Shown: piece by piece, positions 1 through 4,789 of the stretch | Numbering within the stretch: position 1 is the stretch's first letter | Layout of the letters: every line of letters begins with the position of its first letter | Assembly: GCA_946544555.1 (NCBI GenBank) | Contig: CAMNMI010000054.1 | Location: 1-6,187 of the forward strand | Reading direction: 5' to 3' | DNA: 6,187 bases | From: an uncultured Rickettsiales bacterium | GTDB lineage: Bacteria > Pseudomonadota > Alphaproteobacteria > Rickettsiales > Deianiraeaceae | The notes under the pieces: generated by a model | What the model saw: the letters and a program-made list of their open reading frames with translations, nothing else | Told to the model about the DNA's origin: nothing | Databases searched by the model: none | Translations under genes and position numbers: made by a program

Positions 1-25
1 AGGGCGTGGCCTCGGGCGGCGCAAC
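1..25 (+). repeat. Right end of GC-rich palindromic element, copy 1 (cut by window edge)
   Basis: These bases match the right end of the complete element at 2573-2665: 24 of 25 positions agree with 2641-2665, the difference being G instead of A at position 18. The copy ends in the same terminal GCGCAAC. Only the right end is present because the window starts inside it. It faces the inverted copy at 123-229 across about 97 bases, and the two right ends could pair over 24 positions with one mismatch and one wobble pair. Confidence 0.85.
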
Positions 26-122
26 ACGGGTTTTGAAAAAAAGTTGCAGTATAAAACCAAAAAAGAAAACAGCAGGTTAAAAAAAAAGAAGCTGCTTTGT
101 TAAAACAAGCTAACAATCTATA
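26..122. other. A-rich spacer between two inverted element copies, no gene seen
   Basis: This stretch is strongly purine- and A-rich, with runs of seven to nine A residues. It contains a small possible hairpin in which AGCAG pairs with CTGCT around an A-run loop. No convincing reading frame, promoter or RNA gene is visible. The abrupt switch from GC-rich flanks to this AT-rich core follows the boundaries of the two palindromic elements. Confidence 0.5.
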
Positions 123-229
123 TTGCGCTGCCCGCGGCCACGCCCTCGCGGTTTTTCACCTCCTCGCTTCACAGCCCTCGCTTCGCTCGGGCTCCGCTCG
201 GAGTAAAAACTCGCTCCGCCCAGCGCAAC
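123..229 (-). repeat. GC-rich palindromic element, copy 2 (complete, inverted)
   Basis: Read on the minus strand this begins GTTGCGC (229-223) and ends GCGCAA (128-123), the same termini as the element at 2573-2665. The 27 bases at 123-149 match the reverse complement of 2638-2664 at 26 positions. The interior is related but more diverged, with shared blocks such as GCGGAGCG and the CCGAGCG/AGCGAGG motifs. Internal arms GTTTTTCAC (151-159) and GTAAAAAC (203-210) can pair with one bulge, and CTCCG (192-196) pairs with CGGAG (199-203). It looks like a small non-coding palindromic element of about 107 bp, comparable in style to the intergenic palindromic elements of Rickettsiales, but I do not recognise a named family. 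The short frames across it are not credible genes. Confidence 0.85.
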
Positions 230-278
230 GCCAATGTTTTATAATTGCCAAAAATTTAAAAAATTTGCGGGTCTTTAC

Positions 279-336
279 GCCAAAGCCCCTGCGCACGTAG
301 AGCAAGTTTCATCACTGGACGTGCGGGGCCTTTGGC
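279..336. other. Long imperfect hairpin A
   Basis: GCCAAAG (279-285) pairs with CTTTGGC (330-336), CCCC (286-289) with GGGG (325-328), and GCACGT (293-298) with ACGTGC (319-324). That gives 17 base pairs with a 3-base bulge at 290-292, a 1-base bulge at 329 and a 20-base loop. It lies downstream of the minus-strand fucosyltransferase gene, so it could shape or protect the 3' end of that transcript, or be another palindromic element. No T-run follows it directly on either strand, so a classical intrinsic terminator is not supported. Confidence 0.7.
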
Positions 337-337
337 A

Positions 338-394
338 TGCGCGGCCGCTGCCGACCGCCTCCGCCCTTGACAAGTCAAGGCCTGCGGCCGCGCA
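338..394. other. GC-rich nested hairpin B next to the fucosyltransferase stop
   Basis: An 11-bp perfect outer stem is formed by 338-348 (TGCGCGGCCGC) and 384-394 (GCGGCCGCGCA). Inside it, CCTTGAC (365-371) and GTCAAGG (374-380) form a second perfect stem with a 2-base AA loop. It begins one base after hairpin A ends, so the two form a tandem structure. A run of A residues (396-404) separates it from the gene stop at 408-410. On the minus transcript the U-run comes before the hairpin rather than after it, the wrong order for an intrinsic terminator. Role unknown; it may be a repeat element or 3' UTR structure. Confidence 0.7.
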
Positions 395-407
395 GAAAAA
401 AAAACAA

Positions 408-1493
408 TCACTTCACAAAATAATGCCCAAGCTTTGTATCAACACTTTTTGGTTGTATTGCTTCATCGTTATCAATGTTGATTTTTGTCCAATCATTAGG
501 ATAGATACTAAATGAAGCCTGCAAGATATTTTGGCTAATTTTACCATCATCCTTGTAAAACCTGTTCGGACAAACAACAATTTTATTTGGATTTTTGTTT
601 AGCATACCTGCCCAAATTGCAAATGTTGAATTTGAAACGATATTGTGCTTTGCACTTGATGACAATATCAAGTTAAGATATGGTTTTTCCAGTGGGTTAA
701 TATCAACATAAGTATGCGGTTTATCTGGTTTGAAATATTTTTTTGCACCTTCTATATCATCTGAAAAAATATAATAATGCACATCTTTCATCTTGTCAAA
801 AACTTTCATTGCTTTTTTGTAGTAGTCAAAGTTGCAGATATTATGTCTTTTGTATTGAAGGAAATCACCAAGGCGGATATTCACAACGACAGAATTTTTA
901 TGTGACTGCATTTCTTTTATCATTGCAAGATTTCTCTCATCCAACTCATCTTTGTATTTATCAGACAATGTCGTGAACATTCTTTGTATGTCCTTTTCAT
1001 AACCCTTGAAATATTCCGCATTTTCTAATACCTGCTTCATGTAAATGCCAATGTCTCTATCAAAGCATTTTTCAGTATAGTCATAGTCGTTTCCGTTGCA
1101 TATTTCATACTTCACCATTGCTGATTTGTTTTTTCCAATAAATCGTTTTTCTAAAAAGTTTGCATTCCATTTCTCAGCATTGACATCAAATTTGTCAAAA
1201 TACCATCTCACCCAAACTCTATTTTTCTTATTGTTTTTAGCAAGTTTCACTTCCTTGTCAATAATATGAGTATCATACAAAACCTTCATGCCAGTTTTCT
1301 TTTCCAAAGCATAACCAAAAGCCACCTGATACAACTGGTTTCCAAGACCTCCCCACAATCTAATAATTCTTGTGTTCTTATATTTATTGTTTAGATATGC
1401 TGTATATGAAAAAAAAGCTGCAATCAATAAAACGAGCGCAACAACTGGAACATATATGTATATTTTCTTGTTGAATTTACCACAGCTTTTCAT
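408..1493 (-). CDS. Membrane-anchored GT11-family glycosyltransferase, probable alpha-1,2-fucosyltransferase
   Basis: The 361-residue product shows the GT11 pattern: GGLGNQLYQ at 48-56 near the start of the catalytic domain, a YFKGYEKDI segment at 161-169, NIRLGD at 205-210 in the place of the family's HxRRGD nucleotide-sugar motif, FSDDIE at 243-248, and KHNIVSNSTFAIWAGML at 282-298. Family knowledge predicts transfer of L-fucose from GDP-fucose to a galactose on a surface glycan such as O-antigen or capsule. Odd points: residues about 12-33 (YIYVPVVALVLLIAAFF and neighbours) form a hydrophobic helix after a basic stretch, giving a type II anchor that most bacterial GT11 enzymes lack. The motif reads N-I-R-L-G-D rather than H-x-R-R-G-D. 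A tail of about 25 residues follows the usual PxDW ending. The start at 1493 is supported by AGGAG nine bases upstream, inside the end of parB. Family assignment is strong; acceptor and linkage are inferred. Confidence 0.88.
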   Translation of the reverse strand: MKSCGKFNKKIYIYVPVVALVLLIAAFFSYTAYLNNKYKNTRIIRLWGGLGNQLYQVAFGYALEKKTGMKVLYDTHIIDKEVKLAKNNKKNRVWVRWYFDKFDVNAEKWNANFLEKRFIGKNKSAMVKYEICNGNDYDYTEKCFDRDIGIYMKQVLENAEYFKGYEKDIQRMFTTLSDKYKDELDERNLAMIKEMQSHKNSVVVNIRLGDFLQYKRHNICNFDYYKKAMKVFDKMKDVHYYIFSDDIEGAKKYFKPDKPHTYVDINPLEKPYLNLILSSSAKHNIVSNSTFAIWAGMLNKNPNKIVVCPNRFYKDDGKISQNILQASFSIYPNDWTKINIDNDEAIQPKSVDTKLGHYFVK

Positions 1494-1499
1494 GTATTA

Positions 1500-2519
1500 T
1501 TACTCCTGAAACATCTTCACTAATTTTAACAACTCATCAGCATTTTTATAATCAACCTCCAATTTACCACTGCCATCTTGGTTGAGTTTGAGCTTCACAT
1601 CAAATCCGCTGTTTTGTTTGAGGTAGTTCTCAATGGCGCGCAGGTTATCATCAATGGACTGTTTTTCCTCTTTTGTTAGCTGTGGTGTTTCGGAGCCACT
1701 ATCATCCTCTTCTATATTGTGTTCTTCGCTCTGTTTTTGAAGAGGAGTATACATCTGTTTTATTATGTCAAATGTGATATTTGCTGGGTCTTGGCTGTCA
1801 TTTTCTTCTGCGTTTTCTTCCTCCTTACCACCATTTTCAATAAGCTTTTCCAGCTGACGAATTGACAATTGTTTTGTGATTATATCATCAAGATATTTTG
1901 ATGGATCATCGGTCCCAAGCAGAACTTTTGCGTGTCCCAATGTGATGTTTCCATTTTTGATTGCGATAATAACCTCACTTGGTAGATTTAGAATTCGCAA
2001 TAAATTTGTGATATGACTGCGGCTTTTGCCTACTTCCTTAGCCAGCTGGTCGTGCGTGTAGCCAAAATCTTCAATGATGTGCTTGTAGCCATTGGCCTCT
2101 TCAACAGGATTTAGGTCTTCTCTTTGCACATTTTCAATAATTGCATTTTTCAGGATGTCCTTCTCTGCAATGTCAATTATGACCGCTTTTATCTTGTCAA
2201 GACCTGCTAATTTTGTAGCACGATAACGGCGCTCACCTGCAATAATAATATATTTTCCGCTGTTCTCATTCTGTCCTTTGGCAACAATTATTGGCTGCAA
2301 CAATCCACTGTGCTTGATGGAGTTGCTAAGCTCGCGCAGTTTGGCATCATCAAACATTTTACGTGGCTGATTTGGATTTGGAATGACGTTTTCAATCAGC
2401 AATTCTTTCAGGCCAAAGCTATTGTTATCATTTATGAATGTGCTTTCGTTGTTGTCAAATTCATCATCGTCAATGGCGAGCAAACTTGCTATGCCTCGTC
2501 CGAGCTTTCTGTCAGTCAT
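1500..2519 (-). CDS. parB: Chromosome-partitioning protein ParB
   Basis: The 339-residue product has all the hallmarks of chromosomal ParB. The N-terminal LGRGIASLLA (6-15) is the conserved segment that contacts ParA. The CTP-binding/ParB-N domain carries NPNQPRK (48-54), GERRYRA (95-101) and ENVQREDLNPVEEA (129-142). A helix-turn-helix for parS recognition lies at about 154-177 (YTHDQLAKEVGKSRSHITNLLRIL), followed by GNITLGHAKVLLG (190-202). The C-terminal dimerisation region is about 286-339. By family knowledge it loads at parS as a CTP-dependent sliding clamp and works with ParA to segregate replicated origins. It is somewhat longer than many ParBs because of an acidic, low-complexity linker at about 230-285. 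No parA is adjacent: upstream is the divergent recG, and downstream is a glycosyltransferase. I see no full parS palindrome in the window. The start is the ATG giving the canonical short lead into LGRG; no Shine-Dalgarno sequence is evident before it. Confidence 0.95.
   Translation of the reverse strand: MTDRKLGRGIASLLAIDDDEFDNNESTFINDNNSFGLKELLIENVIPNPNQPRKMFDDAKLRELSNSIKHSGLLQPIIVAKGQNENSGKYIIIAGERRYRATKLAGLDKIKAVIIDIAEKDILKNAIIENVQREDLNPVEEANGYKHIIEDFGYTHDQLAKEVGKSRSHITNLLRILNLPSEVIIAIKNGNITLGHAKVLLGTDDPSKYLDDIITKQLSIRQLEKLIENGGKEEENAEENDSQDPANITFDIIKQMYTPLQKQSEEHNIEEDDSGSETPQLTKEEKQSIDDNLRAIENYLKQNSGFDVKLKLNQDGSGKLEVDYKNADELLKLVKMFQE
1503..1507 (-). promoter_or_regulatory. Shine-Dalgarno-like AGGAG for the fucosyltransferase, inside the parB 3' end
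   Basis: On the minus strand the end of parB reads CAGGAGTAATAATACATG. AGGAG overlaps the last parB codons and lies nine bases before the fucosyltransferase ATG. It fixes that start and indicates translation from the parB transcript. The other two bacterial genes here, parB and recG, show no comparable site ahead of their starts. Confidence 0.7.
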
Positions 2520-2572
2520 TGTATGGTAGTTACAAGTCGGTTTGTAAAAATCAAGTTAATTGTGAAATTGTG

Positions 2573-2665
2573 GTTGCGCGGCGCGGAGCGCGTTTGGCCG
2601 CCGAGCGCAGCGAGGGGGAGCGTAGCGGTGCCAAACGGCGAGGGCGTGGCCTCGGGCAGCGCAAC
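2573..2665 (+). repeat. GC-rich palindromic element, copy 3 (complete), between parB and recG
   Basis: This 93-bp block has terminal inverted repeats GTTGCGC (2573-2579) and GCGCAAC (2659-2665). Inside, CGTTTGGC (2591-2598) and GCCAAACG (2630-2637) form a perfect 8-bp stem. Flanking AATTGTG (2566-2572) and CACAATT (2675-2681) extend the symmetry outside the element with a short gap. Its right end matches copies at 1-25 and 123-149. It contrasts sharply with the AT-rich flanks and fills about half of the 193-base gap between the two divergent genes, so it may insulate or modulate their promoters or act as a structured RNA. No protein is credibly encoded. Confidence 0.88.
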
Positions 2666-2679
2666 ATAAAAAATCACAA

Positions 2680-2707
2680 TTGACATTTTATTTTCTAATT
2701 TTATGTT
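2680..2707 (+). promoter_or_regulatory. Candidate sigma-70-type promoter for recG
   Basis: A perfect -35 hexamer TTGACA sits at 2680-2685. At 16-base spacing TATGTT (2702-2707) matches the -10 consensus at four of six positions. Transcription would then begin very near the ATG at 2713, implying a leaderless or nearly leaderless message, consistent with the lack of a Shine-Dalgarno sequence there. The TTG at 2680, a possible alternative recG start, is this -35 box. The -10 is weak, so the assignment is tentative. Confidence 0.4.
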
Positions 2708-2712
2708 TAAAT

Positions 2713-4578
2713 ATGGGTATCAAGAAAGATATCAAATTGCTGAAAAAATACAGTCAAGAGGATGCAGAAAATGAGGGCAAGCTCACAATTTTTACTAAGT
2801 TAGCGAGCACAAAATTTGCACTCGGCGCAGTGCAGGAGAAGCTCATCAGATTGGCCGGCGAGCGCGTGATTGACATTTTGATGCATATTCCTTCCGATTA
2901 TGAGCTCGCGAAGGAGGTTGGCGGCATGCATGATATAGCTGACGAAGAGCTCTGCTGCCTTGAATTGATTGTCACAAAAATACCAGCTTTTTCTTATACG
3001 GCGGCCATAAGCAAAAGGCCAGTAGTAATTTGTTGCAAGGCCGTTGATGGCGTGGATGTAAAGTTGATATTTTTTCATGCATTTCCGCGCATGCTGGAAG
3101 GATTTTATGTTGGGCGGCAACTGTTTTGCAAGGGTAAATTGAGTATTGGAGGCAAGGGCAAATGCACTATGATGCACCCAAAAATTATCAGTAAATGTGC
3201 AGCAAGTTTTGTCAAGTTTTGTCGGCTAAATCAGCTGGAAGAAGACGGTTTGGATGTAACGCAAATGCACTTTAATGAAATTACAACGATTTATCCAATG
3301 ACCGAGGGACTTCGCCACATGTCAATAGTGTCTGTGGTGCAGAAAATTCTAAACAGCAAACTGGATTTGTCAGAACTTGACGGCGTGCTGGAAGGACTGC
3401 CAACATTCAAGGAGGCGCTTATACATTTACACTTTCCAGAGCGGATTGAGGACATTTGCAGTGGCTCTATTTACAGGAAGGAGCTGGAATTTGCGAAGGT
3501 TGAAATCTACAAAAAAATGCTGGATATAATGCTAAAACACCTTGATTTGGAGCATGGTACGGCCATCAAAGGAGACAGACGACTGGTGCGGGTACTTGTC
3601 AAAGGCTTACCGTTTAAGTTAACAGATGAGCAAATACAGTGTGTGAAGGACATTTTTGCAGACCAAGCTAAACCAAGGAAAATGTTTAGAATTATTCAAG
3701 GTGAGACAGGCAGTGGTAAAACTTTGATAGCTATTATAGCTTGCTTGAACGCAGTTGAATGCGGCAAAAAGGCGATAATTATGGCACCAAATGCGCTACT
3801 TGCCAGACAACATAATGAGAATATCAAGAAATTTTGCAGAGGAACTGGTGTGCATAGTGAATTTATTATAGGGGATACCCCACAAAAGGAAAGGAGAGAC
3901 ATCCTCTCGCGCATGAAGTTGGGCTATGTTGATATCCTTGTAGGGACGCATACGCTTTTTCAGGAGAAATTTGACATGCCAAAGCAGATTGGGTTAATTG
4001 TCATTGACGAGCAACATAGCTTTGGGATTGAACAACGTATGGAGCTTGTCAATAAGTGTGCAGAGGCGGATATTCTGATGATGTCTGCTACACCTATGAA
4101 GTACACGAAAACAATGGTGGATAATGATAAAATTGCTATTTCGGTGATTAAAAACCGGCCGACTGGCAAGAAACATGAACCAATTATTCGTGAAATTGAC
4201 CTTGATGAAAAGTATGATATTCTGATCGGTTGGTTGAAGAAAAAAATAGGGCAGGGTGAAAGGGTCTTCTGGGTATGCCCTCTCATCAATAAGAGCCATA
4301 GGTTAAAGTATATGGATGTTTATACGAGGTATCGTGAGTTATGCAAAGTGTTTGATGAGAGTGAAGTTTTACTTATCCATGGTAAGATGACGCAGGACAA
4401 AAAAGATGAGGTTCTGAAACAATTCAAGGATGATTTCAGCAAAAAAATCCTGGTTTCGACGCAAGTCATTGAGGTGGGTATTGATATCCCACATGTTAAC
4501 ATTATGGTGATTGAAGATAGAGAGGTGTTTGGTGAAGCCCAATTTAAGCAACTTATAGGTAGGGTTGGGAGGGGGTAG
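2713..4578 (+). CDS. recG: ATP-dependent DNA helicase RecG, truncated after motif VI
   Basis: From the ATG at 2713 the product is 621 residues. The N-terminal wedge/OB region is recognisable from DILMHIPSDYE (54-64), the HPKII segment (155-159), IYPMTEGL (193-200) and the LPTFKEALIHLHFPE block (229-243). Helicase motifs follow in order: GETGSGKT Walker A (330-337), APNALLARQH (358-367), GTHTLFQ (411-417), DEQHSFGIEQR (432-442), MSATP (457-461), VCPLI (521-525), LLIHGKM (553-559), VSTQVIEVGIDIPHV (581-595) and QLIGRVGRG (613-621). RecG remodels stalled replication forks and recombination intermediates. Typical RecG runs to nearly 700 residues; here a TAG follows motif VI directly, so the roughly 70-80 residue C-terminal part with the translocation (TRG) motif is absent. 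No forward frame after the stop resumes it. The Walker A has GET where RecG usually has GDV. I prefer ATG 2713 to the upstream TTG at 2680, which overlaps a -35 box. It is either cut by an assembly join or a real broken gene. Confidence 0.93.
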   Translation: MGIKKDIKLLKKYSQEDAENEGKLTIFTKLASTKFALGAVQEKLIRLAGERVIDILMHIPSDYELAKEVGGMHDIADEELCCLELIVTKIPAFSYTAAISKRPVVICCKAVDGVDVKLIFFHAFPRMLEGFYVGRQLFCKGKLSIGGKGKCTMMHPKIISKCAASFVKFCRLNQLEEDGLDVTQMHFNEITTIYPMTEGLRHMSIVSVVQKILNSKLDLSELDGVLEGLPTFKEALIHLHFPERIEDICSGSIYRKELEFAKVEIYKKMLDIMLKHLDLEHGTAIKGDRRLVRVLVKGLPFKLTDEQIQCVKDIFADQAKPRKMFRIIQGETGSGKTLIAIIACLNAVECGKKAIIMAPNALLARQHNENIKKFCRGTGVHSEFIIGDTPQKERRDILSRMKLGYVDILVGTHTLFQEKFDMPKQIGLIVIDEQHSFGIEQRMELVNKCAEADILMMSATPMKYTKTMVDNDKIAISVIKNRPTGKKHEPIIREIDLDEKYDILIGWLKKKIGQGERVFWVCPLINKSHRLKYMDVYTRYRELCKVFDESEVLLIHGKMTQDKKDEVLKQFKDDFSKKILVSTQVIEVGIDIPHVNIMVIEDREVFGEAQFKQLIGRVGRG

Positions 4579-4584
4579 GGGAAG
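4571..4584. other. Junction between the AT-rich chromosome part and an unlike block
   Basis: RecG homology on the left ends at about 4575, within a G-rich tract (GGGGGTAGGGGAAG). To the right, sequence style, base composition and gene content change. Sampled lines show the contrast: 14 of 60 bases are G or C at 721-780, and 33-34 of 60 at 5401-5460 and 5761-5820, although 5041-5100 has only 21. Two frames on opposite strands are broken at this point: recG, and the possible minus-strand gene starting at 4638. A short G-rich overlap is the kind of place where an assembler can join unrelated contigs; real recombination is also possible. There are no target duplications or element ends here. Confidence 0.65.
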
Positions 4585-4638
4585 GTCTCCGATGGTGGTT
4601 CCATATTTAGGGCTTTCGACTACCACTCCATCGTCCAT
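4579..4638 (-). CDS. Possible 5' fragment of an unidentified gene cut at the junction
   Basis: On the minus strand an ATG at 4638 opens a frame that reads MDDGVVVESPKYGTTIGDLP before it reaches the junction. Beyond that it only reads antisense recG and stops at 4369. It lies about 150 bases downstream of the stop of the large unknown gene, in the same direction, as a second gene of the same block would. Twenty codons are too few to identify anything, there is no clear ribosome site, and the frame could be chance. The 4639-4789 gap before it shows no terminator or RNA gene that I can support. Confidence 0.28.
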
Positions 4639-4789
4639 CAGTATTTGACCGCAAGGGATGCTTCCATCACGTATTACAGATCATCGTGGGCTCAGTTAAT
4701 TGGGACTGGCTAAGCGGTGAGGGATATAGTGGTTCCTGCAACACCTTATCCTGTTTAGGTTCTTATTACTGATGATTAATACGTCTTTT

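Noticed and set aside
390..410. Intrinsic terminator for the fucosyltransferase
   Set aside because: A U-run follows the stop on the minus strand, but the strong hairpin comes after the run, the wrong order for a Rho-independent terminator.
97..515. Two overlapping plus-strand frames (97-300 and 234-515)
   Set aside because: They run through the palindromic element, the hairpins and the antisense end of the fucosyltransferase; composition is low-complexity and no domain is recognisable.
1503..1514. parS site near the parB 3' end
   Set aside because: Only a TGTTTC-like half-site is present (TGAAACA on the plus strand); the opposite half of the palindrome is missing.
2310..2683. Plus-strand frames covering the parB 5' end and the GC-rich element
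   Set aside because: They are antisense to the conserved ParB N-terminus and then translate the palindromic repeat; no independent support.
4579..4713. Readthrough extension of RecG past the TAG
   Set aside because: The in-frame continuation to the TAA at about 4713 does not resemble the RecG C-terminus, so it is not a simple nonsense mutation.
4639..4789. Transcription stop/start signals of a negative-strand RNA virus between two genes
   Set aside because: There is only a short A-run and loose AACA-like strings, and the neighbouring protein does not visibly match a viral nucleoprotein or phosphoprotein.
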